Positions 54,619 to 64,000 of a DNA stretch of 64,000 bases are shown here, in pieces. The notes beneath the pieces were generated by a model that searched no databases, was not told the DNA's origin, and saw only the letters and a program-made list of their open reading frames with translations. The stretch comes from Neurospora crassa OR74A (lineage: Eukaryota > Ascomycota > Sordariomycetes > Sordariales > Sordariaceae): NCBI RefSeq assembly GCF_000182925.2, contig NC_026501.1, positions 4,877,917 through 4,941,916 on the forward strand, given 5' to 3'. The first letter of the stretch is position 1. The number at the start of each line of letters is the position of its first letter. The translations under genes and the position numbers were made by a program.

Positions 54619-56435
54619 TTTCCGGTAGGTTGCGGCTCGTAAAGGTGGATTGAGCGAGCGATGGAAAATAATGCGTGTAGAAGAGAAGACGGGAGGAGCT
54701 GGCAAAGAGAACACGAAAAACCCCCGGGCAGCAGATAAAAAGAGGTTCCGCGGTGGTACTTGTGGTCCCAATGTCAGGTTGATGCGAGCGCGGATGCGGG
54801 GAACGGACGATGATCGGTGGCATGCAGTTGCGTACGCAGGCGCTCACAAATCAAGCTGACTCCATTTAATCCAGTCACTGGAGTTGGAGCAGGGCCTGGA
54901 TGGAGCAATATGGATTTTAAATCTGTAAGTGTGACGGGCCTTGCACTAACAATGAGCCCAAAAGAGGGAAAGCGTGAAAGCGAACCCGTGGGGATTTGAA
55001 ATCGGTAGCGAGTCGGACCTCAACTCTAACAAAACGGTATGAAAGGCTTCTCACGTACTAGTGTAGAAACCAGAAAACCTGGAGCCGAAGCGAAAAGGGT
55101 GTATATATCGATGGCTTCGGACATCCAAAGAACCCTCGACAATGGTACCACAAGCCGTCATTCTCGCCAAAAAGAAACCCCCCAAAAAGCCCCAGTCCTC
55201 GTGGAAGAAGCAGCTGCCCCTGTCATGCCAAGTTCTTTTGACTAGTATTTCGCCCCTCAACAAAATCATGGGCGTTGAGATTCACCCAGCCACACCTACT
55301 ATGTATATGCTATCTATTGTGTGGATGTACCAAGCCATTATTAGAACGCAAAAGAATGAGACAGGAAGAAAAAGATGGTGCGCAACTCTGTTTCACGCTG
55401 TCCTGCTTACGTTGTAGGTATTCACAGCCAGCGTGTTTGTAATCCCCGTAAGACGGACATCCTCAATTTCAGTTGATCTCATTGCTGGTCGGTACAACCC
55501 CAAAACCAAGAGCGATCGGCCGAGGTAACGGGTCAGCCTGAGAAGACCGAAAGCTGTCAGAAGCATATGAATTGTCATTGAACCGATAGTATGGAAACTC
55601 GTTTGTACACCATCTCTTCTCTCATTCACACACCCAGAACTTGGGCAGAATTCTTCATCTTCTCGGCTTTCCAGGATACTGCAAGAAAACTTCGACTGTA
55701 CATACTATGCAGTAGGTATGAGCTAGCCAATGCTGGCCTTTGAGCAACGCCAGCTGTAAGAAAGTGAAGTGGGTGTTGCTTTCACTAACGTCAAGCATGA
55801 CCTATGTAGTATGTACTTGGCACATCACAGATAATTCCGCTCCAGAGAGAAAATGGACAAAAAAATGGGTTGACTGACCATTGACAAAATTGGAAGCTTC
55901 AGAGCTTCCAGAAGTTTGCCAGTCCCAGCGGTAGTCCAACGTCCACATCGTTTCAGTCGCCTTGGCACCACCATATCCCCGATAGGAACAGCAGTGTAAA
56001 AGAAAGCCCCGCGCTCCCGACTCCCCATTTCTACCGTTGTCTTCTCCATGTCTACCAAGTCATGCACGGCACGCGACAAAGTGAGTACCGTTATCACCAA
56101 TGAGCATATCACGTTGAGAACGTGGAGCAGAATCGTTGATGGAGCTGTTTCGCTGGTGAGAGCGTGGCAAGTTCGAGAGCCAGTCCATTCTCCAGTTCGT
56201 CAGTGGTTCGCTGCTGGCTGCAAAAGCACGAAATGCGTTGGCCCCTTTTGGGCTGCTTCACAAGGGGTCGGATTGTGGGGAGAAACGCCCGTGCGAGTTT
56301 AGTGCATTACTCGAAATCACGTGATGGCAGACAGAATGCGGAATTCGTAACCAGACTGTGATGTTTTAGCTATATGACTGTGTGGGGCCAAGATATAAGT
56401 CCTTTATTAGCTGAGTACCTGCAGTAATCATTCTA
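54619..56435. other. 1.8 kb intergenic, upstream of adk2
   Basis: It holds the adk2 promoter, then unremarkable sequence up to a MITE. Frames (for example 55039-55245) lack domains. It ends at the TA dinucleotide 56434-56435. Confidence 0.5.
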
Positions 56436-56792
56436 CAGTGGACCCCCCTGTTCCTGCAACCTCCCCATTATGCAAAACCACTATGTGATGCAAGGGATTC
56501 TCGTGCCCGGATTATTTTACTATGTGAATACTTGCTAACTGCTAATTGCAAGCCGCCCAGCCGGCCCGCCACCATACAAACTTGCAACTACAGGGGCTCT
56601 GACAGGAGGTTCAGTTACCCTTATCACCCCTTATCAGAGCTATTATCGGCTATCAGAGCCCCACCAGCGCCCTTATTAGCCTTTTACTATACTATAGTAG
56701 AGTGTGGGACCTACCCTCCATATGCAAAATCACCTTGTAGTGCAAGCCAAAATGGCTGCCCGGATTACTTGCAGAAACAGGGGGGTTGACTG
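56436..56792. mobile_element. 357-bp MITE with 24-bp TIRs and TA duplication
   Basis: The ends are CAGTGGACCCCCCTGTTCCT and onward (56436-56459) and its inverted partner (56769-56792), matching at 21 of 24 positions. TA flanks both sides (56434-56435 and 56793-56794). There is no coding frame. Internally, two diverged direct repeats (about 56466-56514 and 56715-56768) share TATGCAAAA..CAC, TG-rich GCAAG and GCCCGGATTA blocks. The CAGTSRACCCCCCTG terminus is like fungal pogo/Fot-type elements, so the MITE was probably mobilised by a pogo-family transposase. It is not derived from the Tc1 copy at 45791, whose ends differ after CAGTGG. Confidence 0.85.
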
Positions 56793-57628
56793 TACCTGCT
56801 GGAACTAGCGTCCGGGAGCCAACACAAAAAGGGATAACATAATGAGTTACTGAGAGCTCGCTTTGAGGGTGTAAGCTCAATTGAATGCTCTGATACCCTC
56901 TGCATTGATTATGGCACTCATTCGATTTTGCAACTGAAGAGCTCCCTGGGATCATGTTACATGTACTGCTCGTTGGTCATTGTTCCCTTGTCACACTGAG
57001 ATTCGGGGTCTAATGCCAAGCTCGAGGTTCCTGAGCTGGGGAAATACCATGCACAGTGAGAATGTTGAAGACCCCACACCGTCGCTCAGGAGAAGAGCAC
57101 AGTTCGTTTACCCAGCTCGGCCACACCGCGCGCGTGCCGCCTTCGTGTTGGCTTGACCGCCCACCGGTGGGTTGCGGGTGAGCGGCCGAGACAGCCATGG
57201 ACAGCGCAATGCAGGCGCGAAAAAGGCTGGAATTTGATGTCACCGAATCCATCAATATCGATCGCTCCAGGTCCTTCTCTTTGCTGACAGACAAACCCGG
57301 TCCCGCCCCTTTTGCATTCTGCTCGATCTCTCCATCCCCTTTACAACATCTCACTTAGTTTGACTCTTGTCTATTCTACACCACCAGAAGACCATCGACA
57401 CTCCTTTTCTCGACGTGATTCCGCCTTTTATCCGAACTCTTCCAGCACCTGTACATCCCGCCCTTCGCAACTGTCAAGGGGGCGAATTATTTACTCCGCC
57501 GTTATCGCATTCGCATATCGCTTCGCTCAGCAAACCCGTCTGCCATACTCTTTCACTCCAGCAGCATCTCGTATTTGGCATTGTGAACAACATTCGTTCG
57601 AAAACCCGCAGCACGCCGCTTCTCAGAA
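56793..57628. other. intergenic, promoter of mdm38
   Basis: 836 bp with no convincing frame. The right 300 bp is C/T-rich, a typical fungal promoter and leader. No RNA gene was recognised. Confidence 0.5.
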
Positions 57629-59350
57629 ATGAGCGCCTCATCTACAGTCGCCCGTAGGGCCTTGGTCGTGAACCCATTTCTGGGTGCCGGTAAGACTTTG
57701 CCCGACTACGCGCTTTTTGCGCCGTTGTCATTGGACGCCTGCTAATCTGAATCGCATTCACCAGGCGTTGCTCTACCGAGGCAAGGTCTTCTAGCCGCGT
57801 CGACGCTTCTTGCGCGCAATTCGCGGCACATCATGCTTAACAACCAGACTTCTGCCCTTGTTTTTCCCGTCCGTCCAATTACCACATCTGGAACCAGCAC
57901 TCATGGATCGGGGCCGCCGGCCGGACCCCCGCCTGGCTTCAACGCGGAGGAAGCTAAGAAACCTCTTCCCAGAGAAGCCGCGACGCTTCCTGTTAAGAGC
58001 AAGACCATCGCTGGCGAGGTGCAGGAGGTGACTAAGAAAACGACTGAGGCCTTGGCCGGGACTGAAGCGTCTCAAAGCCAACTTGCGGAACAGAAGCAGG
58101 CCGGCGCTGAAAAGAGCGAAGGAAAGAAGGAGGAGCCCAAGTTGACCCTGAAACAAAAGATCAAGAAGGAGGCACAACACTACTGGGATGGAACCAAACT
58201 GCTGGCTGCCGAGGTCAGGATCAGTTCACGGCTTGCGATCAAGATGGCGGCAGGTTACGAACTGACTAGGCGAGAGAACCGCCAACTCCGGAGAACTGTT
58301 CAGGACTTGGGTCGCCTGGTTCCCTTTTCCATGTTCGTCATTGTGCCATTCGCCGAATTGCTTCTCCCTGTTGCGCTTAAGCTGTTCCCCAACATGCTTC
58401 CCAGCACTTACGAGGAACAGAAATCCAAGGACAAGAAGGCGTCCACGCTTCGGGCTACCCGGAAGGAGGTTAGCGACTTCCTGCGCAAGACTATGAAGGA
58501 AACCGGTCTCCCGTTGACGCAGGTTACGGCGCAAAAGGAGGAGTTCAGCAACTTCTTCCGCAAGGTCCGGTCTACCGGCGAGAAGCCCACTGCTCAGGAC
58601 GTGATCAAGGTCTGCAAGATCTTCAAGGATGACTTGACCCTCGACAACCTGTCCAGGCCGCAGCTCGTGTCCATGTGCCGCTACCTGAACCTCAACACCT
58701 TCGGCACCGATATGATGCTTCGCTACCAGCTCCGCCACCGCATGAGGCAAATCAAGAGAGACGACCGTGCCATCAGCTACGAGGGCATCGAGACCTTGTC
58801 GGTCGCTGAACTCCAAGTCGCGTGCGCCAGCCGTGGCATTAAAAGCTACGGTGTGTCACCTGCCAGGTTAAGAGAGGATCTCCAGACTTGGCTGGATCTC
58901 AGACTTCGTGAAGGTGTTCCTTCCACTTTGTTGGTGCTTAGCAATGCCTACATGTATGGCCAGACCGATGGCGAAGTTTCCAGCCAAATTGAGGCTCTAA
59001 CAGGCGTTCTGTCCTCGATCCCCGAGGAATTGTTCCATGAGATTGAGCTTGAGGTTCACAACGCGGAGGGCGCCGCCACGAATAAGCAACGACTTGAGGT
59101 ACTAAAAGAGCAGCAAGAGCTGATCGACGAAGAACTTCAGCAAGATCAGGAGAATCAGAAGACTGGCTTTGCTACGCCGAGAGATACGGAGGACATTGAC
59201 GAGGATCATGAGAGGCACATCCAGGCCAAGGCTGACGGTATTGAGAAGGCCCAAGTTAGCGAGGCGGTAGATGCCGAGCAGGAGGCCCTCACAGCAGCCC
59301 GTGTTGAGCAAGCGGGGGAGCAGAAGTCAGAGAAGACTACGGAGAAGTAA
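57629..59350 (+). CDS. mdm38: LETM1/Mdm38 mitochondrial inner-membrane protein
   Basis: Two exons, 57629-57689 and 57765-59350, give 548 residues. The N-terminus (MSASSTVARRALVVNPFLGA and following) is a mitochondrial targeting sequence; RPITTSGTSTHG marks a likely processing region. One membrane helix is visible in LVPFSMFVIVPFAELLLPVA, followed by the LETM1 ribosome-binding domain (FPNMLPSTYEEQ, then LSRPQLVSMCRYLNLNTFGT and LRYQLRHRMRQIKRDD, SPARLREDLQTWLDL). A coiled, acidic C-terminus follows. The protein supports K+/H+ exchange and binds mitochondrial ribosomes, aiding insertion of mtDNA-encoded proteins. Length agrees with yeast Mdm38 (about 570). Confidence 0.94.
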
Positions 59351-60682
59351 GCAAAATGTGAACGAGGAAAGTTTTTGGGAGGAGTTTAAGCGGGTGCCGG
59401 CAATTCGAATTCACTTCGACGTCCATGGGACCTTGAAATTCTCCTTTGTTGGATGTTTTGGTTGCGGGTATTAAGCAGCCCTACGGTTCGGGACGGTGTA
59501 GGCTTTGTATGGTTAGGCATGGAACAGGCACCGGCGAACCGCGACGATGGATGAATCAAGGGTTTTTGTTGCATTCATGTCACATGGTTCGCTACTTTTT
59601 CACTCATTCTGGACAGCATGCATAGATCATGATATAACATATACTAGACACAGGAACGCATCTCAACCAAGTAGAAACAGCAAGCGATTGCACCCCACAA
59701 ATCATGAGATGACCAGCGTTGTGAATGCGGACAAAGACAAAATGTAACACTCTAGCTGTACTGTAGAACAACTACCGGCGCCCAGGTCCATACTGGCGAG
59801 TAGGGGCGCTCAGGGCGATCAAGTGAAATGGCATATCACTTCAAGGGATGTCGCCAAGATGTCAAAGATGCATAACTTGAGTACCGGTACTCCAGATTCG
59901 ATAGAGGTATTTCCAAATCCATGGACGGGTTAGAAACACGGGACGCAAGGGCGGCATCACCGAAACAGGTAGGCCCCGTAGATGTACTCGCAGGGTTTCC
60001 TCTACATTCGAGCGTCATAGCAAGATGCCTACGAGATGTTATACATCCAAGTACCAGCGTCAACACCAGCATTTTCCTTGTATCTATTCACCGTCATAAA
60101 TCTAGGCTAGATTTCCAGAATCACTGTAATCCACTGTGTATATCGAAATGCTCACCATTAGGAGTATACTGGGCATCTTTTGTTTTGTTTTTTTAATGAA
60201 GTAAAGTCCTTGACACGCTGCGATCCAGTGGTACCCTCCCCTCAGAACGTACTTGCAGCACCAACTGGGGATAGGCCGCCTCCAACTTGCAGTTGGCCTC
60301 CATGCTTGGCTCTTTCCCCGCCATGCCATACGTCAATCCCACCGTCTGCGAGAGACAACCATATTCCCTTCCCACTCTACACCAACACGCTGCGCTGACC
60401 GACGGACTCTTGAGATTTTAGTTTTGAGCAATACATAGAGACATTACCCGAACCAAGTCTATGAGACGCGCATTTGTTTATACCATATCTGCCTCTGAGC
60501 AATCTTGAACCGCACTCCCTTCCTGGGCGACTAGCAAGCACATTCCTACGTTCAGACGACCGTTCAGTACCGGCCTGCAACCAAGTTGCCAAACCAGTTG
60601 CCTTCCAGCAAAAGCCGAGCAGACAAGCGGGCATATATAGTGGCGCAGCGGCGTCGTTAGCATTTGGTAAAAGGCCATCGAT
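59351..60682. other. 1.3 kb intergenic, promoter of snx4
   Basis: Between same-strand genes. Short frames only, without domains. A T-run lies near 60180-60195. Nothing else was recognised. Confidence 0.5.
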
Positions 60683-62298
60683 ATGGCGGTCATTGACCAG
60701 GACAACTTCTCCAACATTTCGTGGCATAGTGAGCAGAACGCAGAGTCGGCAGCCTCGACCGCGCAGGTCCATCACGAGTCCAACAGCAGTCCGGAGTACG
60801 CAAGAAGCGGACCAGACGACGGAAGGCCAGGCGACAACGCCGCCGGTATGGAACACGACGAGCTTGACCACAGCGGCGGCGAGATCCTCGACTGCACTGT
60901 GTCTGACCCGCACAAGGAGAACGATGGCACCAAAGATGCCTATGTATCCTATCTAATCACGACAAATGTACGTGCTGTTTCTCTACACAATACGATATTG
61001 GCCTTGGGTCACTGCCATCTCGGGCTTCTACAAGCTAAAGCTCCTCCTATCATGGATTTCCACAAGGCTAACATACCCTTCTTTTTTTGTCATTCCTATA
61101 GACCACTTTTCCTTCCTTCCAGAAACCCAAAACCACAGTACGACGACGGTTCACCGATTTCGTTTTTCTCTACAAGGTCCTATGCCGTGACTACCAGGCT
61201 TGCGCCGTCCCTCCGCTGCCGGACAAGCAGCGAATGGAATATGTGCGGGGCGACAGGTTCGGCACTGACTTCACCGCGAGGCGAGCATACTCGTTGCAGC
61301 GGTTCCTGGCTCGTCTGGCCCTTCATCCGATACTGCGGAAAGCCGACATTCTCCATGCCTTCCTGGAGAGCCCCGACTGGAATGCTACCATGCGCAGCCG
61401 GTCGGTCCGGGGATCGCTAGCGTCGCCCGGCGGGATCGGTGATTCGACTCTCGGTGGAAGTGCTGCAGCGGGCGGTGGCGGCGGTGTGTTTGATACGTTT
61501 GCGGACAGCTTCATGAATGCATTCACAAAAGTGCACAAGCCCGACCGGCGGTTTATCGAGATCAAGGAGAAGAGCGACAAGCTGGACGAAGACCTCAACC
61601 ATATTGAAAAGGTAGTGGCGCGGGTGGCCCGCCGGGAAGCCGATATTGAGTCGGACCTCAAGGACCTAGCCGAGCAGTTCCAAAAGCTCATTACCTTGGA
61701 GCCCGGAGTCGAGACAGCTGTGCGTGCCTTTGCCGCTTCGGTGGAAGACACCGCATCCGGGCTCAAGAAGCTCAAAGACCATACTGATCAGGACTACCTT
61801 GGCTCGCTACGGGACATGGTGGCATACAGCGGCACCCTCAAGAACCTACTCAAGGCGCGCGAGCAGAAGCAGCTCGACTATGAGCAGCTGACCGAGTACC
61901 TCAACAAGAGCAGGACGGACCGCGACATGCTAGCGTCAGGCCAGAGCTACGGCGCCGGCTCGGCGCTCATGAGCGGTGCGGGCGGCTTCATCCGCTCCAA
62001 AATCGAAGATGTCCGCGGCGTGGACCATGAGCAGGCGCGCCGCGACCGGCAGCGCAAGCTCGAGCTTCGTATCGAAGAGCTCACTCGCGAGGTGGAGGTG
62101 GCGCGCAACGAGTCGGAGAGCTTCGCGGAGCAGGTCAGCCGCGAGGTGGAGAGCTTCGACTGGATCAAGCGCGTCGAGTTCAAGCGCCAGTTCAGCGGGC
62201 TGGCGGACGCGCATATTGAATTCTACGGTGATGTCATGTCGGTGTGGGAGCAGTACGTGATGGAGATGGAGAAGGAGGGGGTCGTCCTCCCGGCATAG
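60683..62298 (+). CDS. snx4: sorting nexin-4 (Atg24-type)
   Basis: Two exons, 60683-60967 and 61102-62298, give 493 residues. The N-terminal 80 residues are acidic and disordered. The PX domain begins at the end of exon 1 (AYVSYLITTN), runs across the intron (FPSFQKPKTTVRRRFTDFVF) and includes the phosphoinositide-binding Arg in RRRF. It ends around PDWN at residue 190. A coiled BAR-like region follows (FIEIKEKSDKLDEDLNHIEK through EFKRQFSGLADAHIEFYGDV). Snx4 sorts cargo such as Snc1 from endosome to Golgi and serves selective autophagy. Fits the family length (about 420-500). The intron inside the PX domain is required: without it the frame ends within about 40 codons of the donor. Confidence 0.94.
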
Positions 62299-63078
62299 AA
62301 GGCTAAGGAGGCGGCAAAAACCAAGGAAGAGGATACTACGACTGACGAGGAAGAGTGGGCGGATAGCCATGAATATCTCCACCATGACAACGAGAGAGAT
62401 CAGCAGGGTGCTGGTGCTGGTGCTGGGGTCGGTGCACATAGGGGAGGCCCGGACTACAGCGGAGGTTTATCACCACCGAATTGGAATGATATGGACTGGC
62501 ATTCGGTGCCGGGACCCAATGGCTCTTGAGCTCTGTTACATACAAGGCTCTGCTGGACTCTCCGCCTGTTCCGTAGAATGGTGACAAAGAACTCCACCGT
62601 AGGACTGGCCGTGTGACGAGAAGGGGATGATGTGTATTTTTCTAATGAATAGCTACTACGCAGGATCGGTTATGTATTGGCATTGCATTACTATTAGGTG
62701 TGCTGCGATAGCACGCAAGCATATTATCGTTAAACTCATTGACGGCTCCTATTAGCGGTTGGCCTACGACTGAGCAAGGTAAAATCATCATGATGCTCCG
62801 TAGGATAATATCAAATGTGTGTTTCGGTGATATCAATCGTCAGCGGCAACCATGCCACCAAGCTCAAGAAGGGACACAGTCGAGCTCAGCACGATACAAA
62901 TTGTAAGCCAAAGACGCGCGCAAGCAAAAGAAGTACCATAGTGCTCTATATTCGCCATTGAAGTCTTTTTCATAACTTCGAAGAAGAATGGTAAAGGTAC
63001 GCACGCCTAACTCAACTCATGACTATTGACTTTATGAGATCCCCTCTCTATAACTACCGCCGAAAGACACAAGACACT
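62299..63078. other. intergenic between convergent snx4 and kex2
   Basis: 780 bp between two 3' ends. The first 280 bp read on in a partly Glu/Asp-rich frame but after the stop of snx4; this is probably UTR. No other gene was recognised. Confidence 0.5.
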
Positions 63079-64000
63079 TTATCGCCGCAATGGCCTCGAC
63101 CCATGCCCACCATCGTCGTTATCACTCTCATCATCATCATCATCATCATCCCCCACAACATGATGTCCACTTTCATCATCACTATCCGATCTCAAAGCTC
63201 TTGCCTGCCTGCCTCCATTGCCAGCCGAACCAGAACCAGAACCACTTCCACTCGCACGTTCACTACCGCTCCCACTGCCGCTGCCAACCTCATCAACCCG
63301 ATCACGATAAACCCCATCATCAGCATCCTCATCATCACTACCGCCAGCAAACGCATCATACAACTCACCACCGCGCGTTCTTTTGCCTCCCGCCAAGCCG
63401 CCAGCGCCAGCCCTGCGCTTCTCAGCACTGCTGCCGCCGCCGGCCAGACCCTCGGCCTCCTCCTCGTCCAGCAGCTCGAACTCGTAGTCGCCACGCGGGT
63501 TGTTGCGCAGGCGCTTGCGCCGGGCAAGCCAGAAGTAGACAGCCAGACTGATGCAGAAGACACCGATAAGGGCGGCGGAGCCGTAGACCCAGACCATGGT
63601 GGCGGCTGACTTGCCGAATGTGGGCAGGAAGGAGGGCAGCCAGGTGCTGTTTGCAGGAGTGGTGGTCTCCGAGGTTTGTTCGTCAGAGGTGGGCGAGGGG
63701 TTGGGGGCGTCGGTGGGAGTTGGTTTCGAGTTGACGGGGCGGTTGGGATGGTCGGACACGGTGCTGGGCTTGGTGTCGGTGGCGATGGGTTGAGGTGGTA
63801 GGGTGGTCGTGGTAGCGGGGAGGGTGGTCGTGGGGATGGCGGCGTGGTCGTTGTCGTCTTCCTCGGTCGGCATCGGGAGTACCTTGGCCTTGGAGGCGTC
63901 CTTGCTCTCGCCCCAAAGCTTTAGATGCCAATCGGTGAAGACGCCCTCGTGACTGTTAATTTGGGTGTCTTTAACGATGATTGTCCAGTTACCGACGCCG
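63079..64000 (-). CDS. kex2: kexin (Kex2) endoprotease, C-terminal part
   Basis: The gene runs off the right edge; 307 codons are visible on the minus strand. It begins inside the P (Homo B) domain (GVGNWTIIVKDTQINSHEGVF, one part shown, then TDWHLKLWGES). A Thr/Pro-rich stalk follows, then one membrane helix (VWVYGSAALIGVFCISLAVYFW) and a cytosolic tail with RRKRLRNNPRGDYEFELLDE, whose YEFELL part fits the Golgi-retention signal of Kex2. The tail ends in acidic and Ser/Gly-rich runs. Kexin cleaves after Lys-Arg/Arg-Arg in pro-pheromones and secreted enzymes in the late Golgi. The catalytic domain lies beyond the window. Confidence 0.93.
   Translation of the reverse strand, partial: GVGNWTIIVKDTQINSHEGVFTDWHLKLWGESKDASKAKVLPMPTEEDDNDHAAIPTTTLPATTTTLPPQPIATDTKPSTVSDHPNRPVNSKPTPTDAPNPSPTSDEQTSETTTPANSTWLPSFLPTFGKSAATMVWVYGSAALIGVFCISLAVYFWLARRKRLRNNPRGDYEFELLDEEEAEGLAGGGSSAEKRRAGAGGLAGGKRTRGGELYDAFAGGSDDEDADDGVYRDRVDEVGSGSGSGSERASGSGSGSGSAGNGGRQARALRSDSDDESGHHVVGDDDDDDDESDNDDGGHGSRPLRR
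63115..63150 (-). repeat. Asp/Glu trinucleotide run in kex2 tail
   Basis: Short ATC/GTC-type repeat on the plus strand, coding an acidic DDDDDDDE-like run in the cytosolic tail of kexin. Likely variable in length. Confidence 0.7.

Noticed and set aside
58226-58816. Minus-strand frame of 196 codons inside mdm38
   Set aside because: Shadow of the LETM1 coding exon; no start context and no domain.
62299-62530. Glu/Asp-rich continuation after the snx4 stop
   Set aside because: Looks like coding composition, but a clear TAG ends a frame of normal family length. No splice site that skips the stop stands out.

Overview
The window looks like euchromatic DNA of a filamentous ascomycete (Pezizomycotina), probably a Sordariomycete close to the Sordariales. 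Genes are compact, with short introns (about 45-120 nt, GTAAG-type donors, CAG/TAG acceptors). Two repeat-derived tracts are strongly depleted in CpA/TpG and enriched in TpA, the signature of repeat-induced point mutation (RIP). Gene content is typical of that group. The species is inference.

Layout: 740-5082 is a TIR-bounded, RIP-eroded 4.3 kb element with a Tc1/mariner remnant inside. Then follow a DOMON/cytochrome b561 gene (6430-7886, +), atp14 (8694-9660, +), a 2 kb gap, the AGC kinase sch9 (11818-14604, -), the first exon of a His-Gly repeat protein (16396-16565, -) and a gene-poor 16.6-21.6 kb stretch with one weak small secreted candidate. Next come a SUZ-domain gene (+) convergent with nar1 (-), a four-helix membrane protein (25811-26527, +), a C2H2 zinc-finger gene (27338-28490, -) divergent from RanGAP rna1 (29487-30831, +), a small membrane protein (+), a GH18 chitinase (+), a GPI-type Ser/Thr-rich wall protein (+), an Emi1-type twin CX9C protein (+), the kinetochore gene ame1 (-), a LicD-family gene with a probable 10-nt microexon (-), a whole but RIP-mutated Tc1 element (45791-47191), a KDEL-receptor-like gene with a long acidic tail (+), a GH76 mannanase-like gene (-), mitochondrial adk2 (-), a 357-bp MITE (56436-56792), mdm38/LETM1 (+), snx4 (+) and the 3' part of kex2 (-, running off the right edge).

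The genes are mostly housekeeping, with no metabolic cluster or operon-like logic. Themes recur only loosely: mitochondrion (ATP synthase subunit h, Emi1, adenylate kinase, Mdm38), secretory pathway and cell wall (KDEL-receptor-like, kexin, GH18, GH76, LicD-type, GPI protein), and nucleus/kinetochore (RanGAP, Ame1, C2H2 factor).

I found no convincing undescribed multi-gene system. The most unusual items are the 69-bp terminal repeats (one mismatch) that escape RIP around a saturated core, the 10-nt microexon, the MITE with internal direct repeats, and the Tc1 copy whose single reading frame is kept over 383 codons despite RIP stops. Exon boundaries were placed by hand from splice signals and reading frame and were not tested against RNA.
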